Assembly: GCA_901538445.1 (NCBI GenBank)
Contig: LR594584.1
Location: 2,699,586 to 2,763,585 of the forward strand
Direction of reading: 5' to 3'
Origin: Gemmataceae bacterium
Lineage (GTDB): Bacteria; Planctomycetota; Planctomycetia; Gemmatales; Gemmataceae
DNA: 64,000 nt
This document shows, piece after piece, positions 33,615 through 41,222 of this stretch. Positions within the stretch are counted from its first letter, which is position 1; every line of letters starts with the position of its first letter. Under the pieces are notes generated by a model. That model did not search any database, was not told where the DNA came from, and worked only from the letters and a program-made list of their open reading frames with translations. The position numbers were made by a program, and so were the translations under genes.

Positions 33615-33656
33615 CCCTCTCCCCGTTGCGGGAGAGGGTGGCCGCGCTTCGCGGCC
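33615..33656 (+). terminator. Double hairpin after the ABC-F gene
   Basis: CCCTCTCCC (33615-33623) pairs with GGGAGAGGG (33630-33638). Immediately after it, GGCCGCG (33640-33646) pairs with CGCGGCC (33650-33656). Similar CCCTCTCC/GGAGAGGG modules are common dispersed repeats in GC-rich bacteria. It could end the ABC-F transcript. Confidence 0.5.
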
Positions 33657-33758
33657 GGGTGAGGGGTCGAGCCTGAACGCCTCGAACGCGGCCACCCCTT
33701 ACTCGCCGCTCGCCGACTTGGCGGCACCCTCTCCCGCTGGTTACCAACCAACCCGAAG

Positions 33759-34996
33759 CCAGTAGTTTCAAGTTCGGCGTTGAGGAGTAGCGGGCCGCAT
33801 GGGTTTCGCCGTGAATGGAGGTTGCCACACCGCCGTCACGGAGATCACCCATGCGTTCCGCTCCCCAGTCTATCCCCCGCGGCCGGGCGGCTGCTTCCCG
33901 CCACCTGCGGGTCGTGCTGACCACGTGGCTGTCGGCCGCCGTTCGCCTCCCGGCCAACCGACGCGCCTGTACCCCGGCCGCCGTCTGGCAACTCCTGCTG
34001 TGGGCCGCCGCGTTCGCCCGCTCGCTCGCCGCGGCGTGTGCCGTCACCCCCGGTGCCCCGACCGGGCAGGCCGTCTGGAACGCCCTCCGGGCCGCCCTTC
34101 CGAAGCGCCGCCGCACCCTCGAACGCTGGCTCCTCCCGGCCCTCCACGCCCCACTTCCGAAGCGGCCCAAGGGGGCGTGCGTCGCGCTCGACTACCACCG
34201 CATCCCGTACTACGGCGCGCCGGACCGGAACACCACCCGAGCGAAGTCGTCGGCCGGTACCCACACGTTCCACACGTACGCCACCGCCTGTGTGGTCGGC
34301 GGGCCGGGGCGGTACACCCTCGGGCTGACCGCGGTCGCCGAGAAGGAGCCGATGGCCGACGTCCTGGCCCGCCTACTCGATCAGGTCGCGGCGTCCCGGG
34401 TGCCGGTCCGGGCGGTTCTGCTCGACCGGGCGTTCTTCTCGATCGCCGTGATGCGCCTGCTCCAGGCCCGCCGGGTGCCGTTCGTGATCCCGGCCGTCGT
34501 CCGCGGGCGCAAGCCCCGGCCGGGCGTGCCGGCGCTCGGACTTCGGGCCGTCCGACGACGGGGGGCCGGGCGGTACGGGTACACCCACGCCGACCGCGGG
34601 CAGTCGGTTCGGGTCGCGGTCGTGGTCGCCCACAAGAGCTACCGCCACGCCCGGACCGGGCGGCGGCACACCCGCAAGCTGCTGTACCTGACGTGGCGTG
34701 TGGGCGGCGGACCGGTCGCCGTTCGGGATCTGTACCGAACCCGGTTCGGGATCGAGAGCAGCTACCGCCAACTCGGCGAGGCGCGCCCTCGAACCGCCTG
34801 CCGGGACGGGGTGGTGCGGCTGTTGTGGGTGGCGCTGGGGCTGATCATCCGCAACGCCTGGGTGTGGGCCAACCGGGGCGAGACGCGGCCGTGGTCGCTC
34901 GCCTCGACCCGGCTCATCCTGCTGCTGGACATCCTGGTCACCTTCACCCGTCAAACGACCGACCTCCAACCAAGACCCGCAACTTGAAACTACTGG
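33759..34996 (+). mobile_element. Intact insertion sequence with 16-bp terminal inverted repeats
   Basis: The 1238-bp element is bounded by CCAGTAGTTTCAAGTT (33759-33774) and its exact reverse complement (34981-34996). It contains one transposase gene that fills almost all of it. The bases AAG flank both ends directly (33756-33758 and 34997-34999), a possible 3-bp target duplication, though so short a match could be chance. It lies after the ABC-F gene and its repeat-rich 3' region and appears to have disrupted no gene. The complete ends and open transposase frame suggest recent activity. Confidence 0.85.
33851..34987 (+). CDS. DDE transposase, ISH3-like
   Basis: The 378-residue product has a DDE-type catalytic triad in a plausible arrangement: Asp in VALDYHRIPYYG, Asp in VRAVLLDRAFFS, and Glu in RFGIESSYRQ. 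The DYHxIPYYG and IESSYRQ motifs resemble the ISH3 and IS4-like transposases. The N-terminal 90 residues are very basic, suiting DNA binding. GGAG precedes the ATG by 7 bases; an in-frame ATG at 33815 would add 12 residues. The stop is 9 bases from the right inverted repeat's end. Family placement is inferred from motifs only. Confidence 0.88.
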   Translation: MRSAPQSIPRGRAAASRHLRVVLTTWLSAAVRLPANRRACTPAAVWQLLLWAAAFARSLAAACAVTPGAPTGQAVWNALRAALPKRRRTLERWLLPALHAPLPKRPKGACVALDYHRIPYYGAPDRNTTRAKSSAGTHTFHTYATACVVGGPGRYTLGLTAVAEKEPMADVLARLLDQVAASRVPVRAVLLDRAFFSIAVMRLLQARRVPFVIPAVVRGRKPRPGVPALGLRAVRRRGAGRYGYTHADRGQSVRVAVVVAHKSYRHARTGRRHTRKLLYLTWRVGGGPVAVRDLYRTRFGIESSYRQLGEARPRTACRDGVVRLLWVALGLIIRNAWVWANRGETRPWSLASTRLILLLDILVTFTRQTTDLQPRPAT

Positions 34997-35096
34997 AAGC
35001 GATATCACGGCGTACCCAGGTAACTCACGGGATCCGACGTCTCGGCCCGCTCCCGATCAAAGCTCCTCGGCGCACCGACGCACCGAGGGGCAGAAT

Positions 35097-35274
35097 CCGA
35101 CATGGTGTCGGGCCGCGCCGGGCGATACGCTGGGTTTGGGGTTGAAGGAGACTTTCGTCTGGCGAGGGGCGGTTTGGTTCTGGAGAGTTTCGGGTCTTTC
35201 TGGAGAGTTTTGGCTGGTTCTGGAGAGTTTTCGTTGGTTCTGGACACCCCACCCCCCACTTCGCCCAGAACCAT
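35097..35274 (+). repeat. Dispersed element with 20-bp internal period, copy 1
   Basis: From CCGACATGGT (35097) to the GAACCAT end (35274), this segment matches the reverse complement of 53674-53877. Its core is a strict 20-base tandem repeat: 35176-35195, 35196-35215, 35216-35235 and a partial unit from 35236, each built on GGTTCTGGAGAGTT. The edge sequences (CGACATGG, and CACTTCGCCCAGAACCAT) are shared with the other copy. It lies in the spacer between the insertion sequence and the kinase gene. The function is unknown. Confidence 0.7.
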
Positions 35275-35597
35275 CTCCCACCACACCACATCAGACGCAA
35301 CCGAATCGCCACGACGAGTCACCGCGACCGGTCGGTGTGAGGCCGGGCGCGGCAGCGTCCTCGTCGTCAGGGCCACGGGACCGGTCGCCCGCCCCCCACA
35401 ATGTCATTGACGATCGCCACCGCTTGCAACCGCGGACCATTGCGCTCCAGGGGGTAAGCCCGACCGTGGTTCTCAACTCGCTCCTCGGAAGTGCTCGGAA
35501 CGAGATTTTGTGCCGGGCGTGTTGCCCACGAATTCAGGGGCGGCGACAATCGGGTTTCCCGTCTACGGAGACCCTCGGTGCCGGCGGGACGAGTCCG
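35275..35597. other. Spacer before the kinase gene, no gene seen
   Basis: These 323 bases follow the 20-bp-period element. An open frame runs through them into the kinase gene, but the encoded sequence is unlike any kinase N-terminus and is rich in Pro, Arg and Thr. No convincing promoter was identified. Confidence 0.4.
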
Positions 35598-36443
35598 ATG
35601 CTGGGCCTCGCGGGCGGTCCACCGGTGGTTCCCGGGTACCGCGTCGGTGACGAACTGGGTCGCGGGGCGATGGGGGTGGTGTACCGGGCAGTCCAGCAAT
35701 CCGATGGCGAAACGGTAGCTATCAAGACGATCCTGCCGGCGATCGCACCGTACCCGCTCGTGGTCGGGCGCTTCTGCCGCGAGGCCGAGATCCTCGGGCG
35801 GTTCACCCACCCGAACGTCGTCGGACACCGGGCGAGCGGAGCGGCCGGGCCGCTGCTGTACGTGGTGATGGAGTACGTTCCGGGAGAACCCGGGGCCGCG
35901 ATCCTCGACCGCGAAGGCCCGCTCGCACCGGCACGGGTGCTGCACTGGGCGGGGCGGATTCTCGACGCCCTGGCGCACGCCCACGGCAGCGGATTCGTCC
36001 ACCGCGACGTGAAGCCGGGCAACATGCTGGTGGTCGCGGGAGCGACCGGTGAGGTGGTGAAGGTGAGCGACTTTGGCCTGGCGCGGGCCTACGAGTCGAG
36101 CGGGCTGAGCGGACTCACGACCGATGGTTCGGCGGGGGGCACCCCCGCCATCATGCCGCCGGAACAAGTCACGGACTTCAAACGTGTGAAGCCCGCGGCC
36201 GACCAGTACTCCGCGGCGGCGACACTGTACTATTTGCTCACCGGGAGCGGGGTCTACGAGCCGACCAAATCGGCGGGGGCGATGCTCGAGCAGATCCTGT
36301 ACGCCGACCCGATTCCGCTCCGGCCCGGAGCGCCGCCGCTACCCGGACCGTTCGGGCCGGTGGTCCGCCGCGCTCTGGCCCGCGACCCGGCGGCCCGCTT
36401 TCCGGACGTCAGGGCCATGCGACGCGCCCTCCTCGACGGCTGA
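35598..36443 (+). CDS. Serine/threonine protein kinase, catalytic domain only
   Basis: The 281-residue product is a Hanks-type kinase domain: glycine loop ELGRGAMGVVY, ATP Lys in VAIK, catalytic loop HRDVKPGN and DFGLA. The activation segment reads GGTPAIMPPEQ, so the usual APE is PPE. It has no transmembrane helix and no sensor domain after the kinase, unlike most planctomycete kinases. It would phosphorylate Ser or Thr in cytoplasmic targets, which are unknown. The ATG at 35598 was chosen because the kinase fold begins about 15 residues later; a longer upstream frame crosses the 20-bp-period repeat and is not supported. Confidence 0.85.
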   Translation: MLGLAGGPPVVPGYRVGDELGRGAMGVVYRAVQQSDGETVAIKTILPAIAPYPLVVGRFCREAEILGRFTHPNVVGHRASGAAGPLLYVVMEYVPGEPGAAILDREGPLAPARVLHWAGRILDALAHAHGSGFVHRDVKPGNMLVVAGATGEVVKVSDFGLARAYESSGLSGLTTDGSAGGTPAIMPPEQVTDFKRVKPAADQYSAAATLYYLLTGSGVYEPTKSAGAMLEQILYADPIPLRPGAPPLPGPFGPVVRRALARDPAARFPDVRAMRRALLDG

Positions 36444-36453
36444 ACGGGCCCGG

Positions 36454-37857
36454 TCAGTGCGCGGGCGGGTTCACGGGTGGCAGACTCATCCCCGCGGGAC
36501 CCGCCCCGCTCGGGGCCGGCATCCCGCCCTCCGGAACCACCTCGTGGATGCCAGCCGCCAGGCTGTTCATGGGCGTCGCCTTGGAGGGCTCACCCGTGAT
36601 CAGCCGGGCCGTCCGGTTGTAGGTGATGAAGTTCCAGAACCACTGCCACACCACCACGACGCGGTTCGAGAACTGTACCAGGAACATGACGTGGACGAAG
36701 AGCCACGCGAGCCAGGCCGGGAACCCGGACAGGCGGAACCCCTTGGCCTCGGCGACCGCCCGCGCCCGCCCGATCGTCGCCATGTTCCCCTTGTCCCAGT
36801 ACTTGAACGGGGCGGTCTCGCGGCCGGCGAGCCGGTCCTTGACCACGCGGGCGGCGTAGGCCCCCATCTGCATCGCCGCCGGGGCCACTCCCGGGACCTG
36901 CCCGCCGGCCGGGTGGGCGGCCACGGCGAGGTCTCCGACCACGAACACGTCCGGCCGGCCCGGCAGCGTCAGGTCCGGGCCGACCGGCACCCGCCCGGCC
37001 CGGTCCACCTCGGTCCCAGCCGCGGCCGCCAGGCGCTCCCCGAGCGGGGACGCCTGCACGCCCGCGGCCCACACGACGGTCGAGGCCAGCACGTCCTCCG
37101 GACCCGCGGCCCCCTTGAGCGTGACCGCGTGCTTCCGCACGTCCGTCACCCGCGTGTTCAGCCGGACCTCGACGCCCATCCGCTCCAGCGCCGCATTCGC
37201 CCGGAGGGACGACTTCTCGTGGAACGCGGGCAGCACGCGGTCGGCGCTCTGAACGAGCAGCACCCGGGCGCGGCCCGGGTCGATGGTGCGGAAGTTCTTC
37301 CGCAGCGTGTCCCGGGCGAGTTCGCTAATGGCCCCGGCCATCTCCACCCCGGTCGGCCCGCCGCCGACGACCACGAACGTGAGCCAGCAGTCGCACAGCA
37401 TCGGGGTCTCGGCGGTCCGCTCGGCCATTTCGAAGGCGTACAGCACCCGCCGGCGGATCTCGGTGGCGTCCTCGACCGACTTCAGCCCCGGGGCGAGGTC
37501 CTCCCACTCCGGGCGGCCGAAGTACGCGTGCCGGGCACCAGCCGCGACGATCAGTGTGTCGAACCGCACCCGCCCGTCGGTCAGCACGACCTCCTTGGCG
37601 GCGAGGTCGAACCCCTCGACCTCGCCGAGCAGGACGCGGGCGTTCGCCTGGTTCTTGAGGATCGCCCGGAGCGGGGTGGCGATGTTGGCCGGGGCCAGCG
37701 CCCCGGTCGCCACCTGGTACAGTAGCGGCTGGAACAGGTGGAAGTTGCGGCGGTCGATCAGCGTCACCCTGACGTCCGCCCGGCGGAGCCCGCGGGCCGC
37801 ATACAGCCCGCCGAACCCGCCGCCCACAATCACCACCTCGTGAACCGGCTCGCCCAT
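36454..37857 (-). CDS. ndh: Type II NADH dehydrogenase (NDH-2)
   Basis: The 467-residue product is a flavoprotein of the pyridine nucleotide-disulfide oxidoreductase group. It has an N-terminal FAD-binding GGGFGGLYAARGL, a second dinucleotide fold VVVGGGPTGVEMAGAISEL, and an FAD segment with VFVVGDLAV. The C-terminus contains membrane-associated hydrophobic stretches (PAWLAWLFVHVMFLVQF). NDH-2 passes electrons from NADH to quinone without pumping protons. The frame is open through the upstream DoxX gene, but the ATG at 37855-37857 starts just before the FAD fold. It is followed by a kinase gene on the opposite strand, 10 bases from stop to stop. Confidence 0.9.
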   Translation of the reverse strand: MGEPVHEVVIVGGGFGGLYAARGLRRADVRVTLIDRRNFHLFQPLLYQVATGALAPANIATPLRAILKNQANARVLLGEVEGFDLAAKEVVLTDGRVRFDTLIVAAGARHAYFGRPEWEDLAPGLKSVEDATEIRRRVLYAFEMAERTAETPMLCDCWLTFVVVGGGPTGVEMAGAISELARDTLRKNFRTIDPGRARVLLVQSADRVLPAFHEKSSLRANAALERMGVEVRLNTRVTDVRKHAVTLKGAAGPEDVLASTVVWAAGVQASPLGERLAAAAGTEVDRAGRVPVGPDLTLPGRPDVFVVGDLAVAAHPAGGQVPGVAPAAMQMGAYAARVVKDRLAGRETAPFKYWDKGNMATIGRARAVAEAKGFRLSGFPAWLAWLFVHVMFLVQFSNRVVVVWQWFWNFITYNRTARLITGEPSKATPMNSLAAGIHEVVPEGGMPAPSGAGPAGMSLPPVNPPAH

Positions 37858-37916
37858 GTGTCGCCCCCTGCCGCCGGCTGATGCCGGCGGGGTGTTTCCG
37901 ATGCGCACCGCGGCAC

Positions 37917-38366
37917 TCACCCGGCCATTGCCGGGGTTTCCTCCGCGGCGGTCGCGGCCCGGTCCGCACTGAACGCGCCGGCCCCCAGCCACGTCACAAC
38001 GGCGGACGCCACGAGCACCGCGACCGGCAGTGGCAGCGGCGGGACGAACGGGTGTTCGGGCACCCCCATGAACTTGACCGTGGTGAGGATCGCGGGGATC
38101 ATCGTGGCGACCCCGAGCAGCCCACCGATCCGGGCGAAGAAACCGGTCAGGAGCAGCAGCCCGGCGGCCATCTCGGCGGCCGACGCGGCGACCACCGTGA
38201 GGTCGACCATCGGTGCACCGGACGCGGTCAGGATGTCGCGGAAGTGCTGCGGGTTCATGAAGTGCATCGCGCTGAACGCGACGAGCGGCCCCCCGGCAAG
38301 CAGCCGGGGCAGCAGCAGGAGCTTCGACGGGCCGGTTCGGCGGACACTGTGAACGAGCGAACTCAT
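37917..38366 (-). CDS. DoxX-family membrane protein
   Basis: The 149-residue protein has four hydrophobic stretches, typical of the DoxX family: LLAGGPLVAFSAMHF, DLTVVAASAAEMAAGLLLL, GGLLGVATMIPAILTTV and LPVAVLVASAVVTWLG. A GFFARIGGLLG turn, a common DoxX feature, is present. GAGG lies 9 bases before the ATG. DoxX proteins are small inner-membrane proteins linked to quinone or thiosulfate oxidation and oxidative stress. It stands between the NAD(P)HX epimerase gene and the NDH-2 gene in one direction, so a redox role is reasonable. Confidence 0.85.
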   Translation of the reverse strand: MSSLVHSVRRTGPSKLLLLPRLLAGGPLVAFSAMHFMNPQHFRDILTASGAPMVDLTVVAASAAEMAAGLLLLTGFFARIGGLLGVATMIPAILTTVKFMGVPEHPFVPPLPLPVAVLVASAVVTWLGAGAFSADRAATAAEETPAMAG

Positions 38367-38421
38367 GGGTCACACCTCTCGTGTCTGTCGGGCGAACGGT
38401 CGGCCCGTGGCGGGCCGTTGG

Positions 38422-39150
38422 TCAGGTCAGTCGAACGATCTCGCTGCGCGCGAAGATCGGTCCCACGTCCAGCCCGAGGCGGGCGTACAGCTCCGGTGGA
38501 ACACTGATGTCGGCCAAGTACAGTTCTCCGGTCCAGTGGGCGGCCGCCGGTTCCCGGAGCCCGTGCTTGGGCAACGCGAGCGTGAGGGTCGCGGCCGCAC
38601 GCACGGTCGGGTCGAAGGCGGCCCCGGTGCCCGCGTCCATCCCAGAGGGCACGTCCAGTGCGAGCACCCTCTCGGAACGGTCGGTGGCCCACCGGATCAG
38701 GTCGGCGGTCGGCCCGCGCGGCGCGCCCCGGAGGCTGTACCCGATAAGCCCGTCGAGCACCGCAACCGGCGATGCAAGGTCCGCCACCGCGTCCGCACCG
38801 AGCACCCTGACGCCCATGTGCCGAAGTATGCCGAGTTGCTGTGCGGGAACGGGAGTCAGGTTGGGGGACGCGAGTATTACGCTCACGTCCGCCCCCCAGT
38901 TCGCCAATCGCCGCGCTGCCACCAGCACGCCGCCCCCGTTGCCGCCGGGGCCGGCCAGGACCGTGACCGACTTCTCGCGGGGATCGCGGCCCAGAAACCG
39001 ATCCCGTGCCAGGGCGGCGACCGACCTTCCGGCACTTTCCATCATCCGCGTCAGGTCGATCCCGTACTCCTCCACCATCAACCGATCGACCTCAACCATC
39101 TGCGCGGTGGTCAGGGACGGCACGTCGGTGTCGGACAGCGGGAATGACAT
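38422..39150 (-). CDS. nnrE: NAD(P)H-hydrate epimerase (YjeF N-terminal type)
   Basis: The 242-residue product is a stand-alone YjeF N-terminal domain. Seen are TAQMVEVDRLMVEEYGIDLT with an early MESAGRSVA, the AGPGGNGGGVLVAARRL nucleotide-binding loop, and LALDVPSGMDAGTG. The enzyme interconverts the S and R forms of damaged NAD(P)H hydrates so that the dehydratase can repair them. No dehydratase domain is fused, unlike in E. coli YjeF. The GNGGGVL loop departs from the more usual GNNGGDG, which weakens the assignment slightly. It is the first gene of the minus-strand group with DoxX and NDH-2. Confidence 0.82.
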   Translation of the reverse strand: MSFPLSDTDVPSLTTAQMVEVDRLMVEEYGIDLTRMMESAGRSVAALARDRFLGRDPREKSVTVLAGPGGNGGGVLVAARRLANWGADVSVILASPNLTPVPAQQLGILRHMGVRVLGADAVADLASPVAVLDGLIGYSLRGAPRGPTADLIRWATDRSERVLALDVPSGMDAGTGAAFDPTVRAAATLTLALPKHGLREPAAAHWTGELYLADISVPPELYARLGLDVGPIFARSEIVRLT

Positions 39151-39372
39151 GCGGGCGTCGCTCGCGGGGGCACTGGTTCGGGTCGGCGTGTGGGTTCGGG
39201 GATTAAAGATATGGAGTAGTGTTTCGGTTCCACGAGCAATCTTCCATCCCGCTGTTTGGCGGGATTGACAGCGGCCGGACCAAGCGTCGGGTTCGCCCCT
39301 TTGTGTACTTCCCGTGGTCTCCCCTAACAGTTACACTTTTCACAGCGTCTCAGAGTCGCCCGAAAGGTACGC

Positions 39373-40251
39373 ATGCGAAAGTCGCAGCGGGTCCGAGCGG
39401 CCGACGTCGCGTTCGTCGATCGGCTGTTCGACGAACTCGGTCGGTTGCCCGTGGACAACCCGCGGGTGTGGAGCGGCCACTTGCTCGACACCCTCCGGCG
39501 GCTCCTCGGTTGCCCCCACACGGGCGTCTGGCTACGCGTCGTCCCTGCCGACGGAAGGGTAGCCCCCGGGCCAATGCGGTTCTTCGAGCAGTCCGGGCTG
39601 ACGCCCGGGCAGCGGACCGACTTCCACCGGCTGTTTGTGAGCAACCCGGGTGCGCGCCACGACCCGCTCCTCGCCGCGGCCAGGTCGCGGTTCCGGCCCG
39701 GAACGCCGGTCACGTACCGGCGGGAGGAACTGGTGCCCGAGCGGGACTGGTACCGCAGTCACTATGTGGACGGGTTCCGCCGGTCGATCGGCTTCGACCA
39801 CACCCTCACCTCTGCGGTGCGGTTGGGCGACGGTCTCGTGTTCGGGATCGGGGGGTGGCACGAGTGGGGGCAGCGGCGTCCGTTCGGGGAGCGGTCCCAC
39901 GCCCTGCTGCACCACGTGGTCGGTCGGCTCGGCTGGATGGCCGGTCAACTCGCCCACGCCCAGCCGCCCGCCTCTCCACCGCCCGTTCGGATCACCGGGA
40001 CCGCACCGCGACTGTCGCCGCGAGAAGGGGACACCCTGTCGCTCCTGCTTGCGGGGTGCTCGGAGAAGGAGGTGGCCGCGAGGCTGCGCCTGAGCCCACG
40101 AACCGTTCACGAGTACGTCACTGCTCTGTACCGGAAGTTCGGTGTCCACTCACGGAGCGAACTTCTGGCGTGCTGGGTCGGGGACGCCCTCGCGACCCCA
40201 ATCGGGGAGCCTACCGCCACGCCACGTCTCTCCGCCCCAGCGGAAGATTAG
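39373..40251 (+). CDS. LuxR-type transcriptional regulator
   Basis: The 292-residue protein ends in a LuxR/GerE helix-turn-helix: LSPREGDTLSLLLAGCSEKE, then VAARLRLSPRTVHEYVTALY and RKFGVHSRSELLA (about residues 215-267). The N-terminal 190 residues have no clear homology. They include a GHLLDTLRRLLGCPHTGVWLR segment and look like a ligand-binding (GAF- or autoinducer-type) domain. AAGG lies 5 bases before the ATG. It diverges from the NAD(P)HX epimerase gene across 222 bases. What it senses is unknown. Confidence 0.85.
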   Translation: MRKSQRVRAADVAFVDRLFDELGRLPVDNPRVWSGHLLDTLRRLLGCPHTGVWLRVVPADGRVAPGPMRFFEQSGLTPGQRTDFHRLFVSNPGARHDPLLAAARSRFRPGTPVTYRREELVPERDWYRSHYVDGFRRSIGFDHTLTSAVRLGDGLVFGIGGWHEWGQRRPFGERSHALLHHVVGRLGWMAGQLAHAQPPASPPPVRITGTAPRLSPREGDTLSLLLAGCSEKEVAARLRLSPRTVHEYVTALYRKFGVHSRSELLACWVGDALATPIGEPTATPRLSAPAED

Positions 40252-40319
40252 TGGCAGACTGACACGTCGCTGCCGCAGGACCGCCCGGACGACTCCCAAC
40301 CGGAGCACCTCGAGAGAAG

Positions 40320-40997
40320 TTACCAGTTCGGTGGGTCCTCATGTCGTGGGACGTCGAGGCCGCCGTACACGTCTTCGAGCTTCAATTTGCCGCGGGCAAA
40401 CAGCATGTGGTCGGTTGCCCGGCGGTAGAAGTCGATGAGTGGCCCGGGGACCGCATCCCCTTCGAGAACCGCAAGCGCCTGAGCAACTGCCTCGTCAGTG
40501 GACATGTGACGGTCTGAACGGTTGCGCCGCAACGCGGCCCCCGCGAACGCCCGGTGCGGCAGCGCGACCTTAGCGCGACCTTTACCCCGCCGGCGAGGGG
40601 CGGCAGCCGCTTCACCATCCGGCTCGCCTGCCGCCAGTTGCCGTCCGGAACGACGAGGGCCAGCGGCGACGGCAGAGCGGCGGCGAGTTCCGCCGTCAGC
40701 GGCCTGGCCCCATGGCCCGGGAAGAGAATGAGCGGGGTTGGGCCCGTGGGCGCGTGGAACGCGGGGTCGGCCGGGGCAGGGAACACTTCGTGGCAGACGA
40801 CGGATGCCGAGGGAACTGCCAGCGCAAGTAGGCGGACGGAGTTGCTCGTCCGGCCCAGCACGTGGACGTGGCCGACAAGGATGAGCGGGGTGCGGGGCTC
40901 AACCCGCGGCGCGAGGCCGCACACGCACAGGCCACCCGACAGGCGGCACGTAGGGCACTGGGCGGGTCGGCCGGCGGGGGACGCGCATCGGGTTCAT
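40320..40997 (-). pseudogene. DTW-domain tRNA aminocarboxypropyltransferase, frameshifted
   Basis: Three minus-strand frames together give a DTW-domain protein. The start is ATG at 40995-40997 (MNPMRV...). The middle frame has CRLSGGLCVCGLAP and LALVVPDGNWRQASRMVKR. The end frame has STDEAVAQALAVLEG. The DTW motif appears as DGNW. The shift between middle and end is explained exactly by a tandem duplication of an 11-base block (40561-40571 and 40572-40582). Removing one copy restores VALPHRAFAGAALRR into the end frame. The first shift coincides with a run of five G (40976-40980). DTW enzymes modify tRNA uridine with an aminocarboxypropyl group. The gene is probably inactive here. Confidence 0.75.
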
Positions 40998-41153
40998 GAT
41001 TTACGCGTCCGTCGAGTTGGTGCGGCACCTCGCAGGGGCGGATGGCACCTCATTTACGGTAGAGGGTTTGTTCGTAGAAGTCGGGCCGAGTGCAGAATCG
41101 CGGTCTGTTGTGCCGCGTGTTGACGAGCGCCGATCGAAACCGAGACCAATCCG

Positions 41154-41159
41154 TACAAT
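41154..41159 (+). promoter_or_regulatory. Possible -10 element for the esterase gene (TACAAT)
   Basis: TACAAT in ATCCGTACAATCCCC lies 63 bases before the start at 41223. No -35 element is evident. Confidence 0.35.
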
Positions 41160-41222
41160 CCCCCGCGACGCGCCCGGGTGTCCCCCGGGCACTCTCCAAA
41201 CGAAAGAACCATCGAGGGGCTC

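Noticed and set aside
33615-33750. A left part of the insertion sequence extending into the CCCTCTCCC repeat
   Set aside because: The exact inverted repeats place the left boundary at 33759. The hairpins before it are independent of the element.
31561-34170. An 869-residue minus-strand frame across the ABC-F gene and into the insertion sequence
   Set aside because: It crosses two unrelated genes and a repeat-rich spacer and has no domain pattern.
35176-35250. A CRISPR array at the 20-bp tandem repeat
   Set aside because: The units are directly adjacent with no unique spacers, and no cas gene lies in the window.
35136-35597. A longer start for the Ser/Thr kinase, through the 20-bp-period repeat
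   Set aside because: The added residues derive from the tandem repeat and a Pro/Arg-rich spacer. The kinase fold starts just after the ATG at 35598.
37858-38373. A fused NDH-2 protein extended upstream through the DoxX gene
   Set aside because: The upstream extension lies antisense-like in another frame to a well-formed DoxX gene that has its own ribosome-binding site. The FAD fold begins right after the ATG at 37855-37857.
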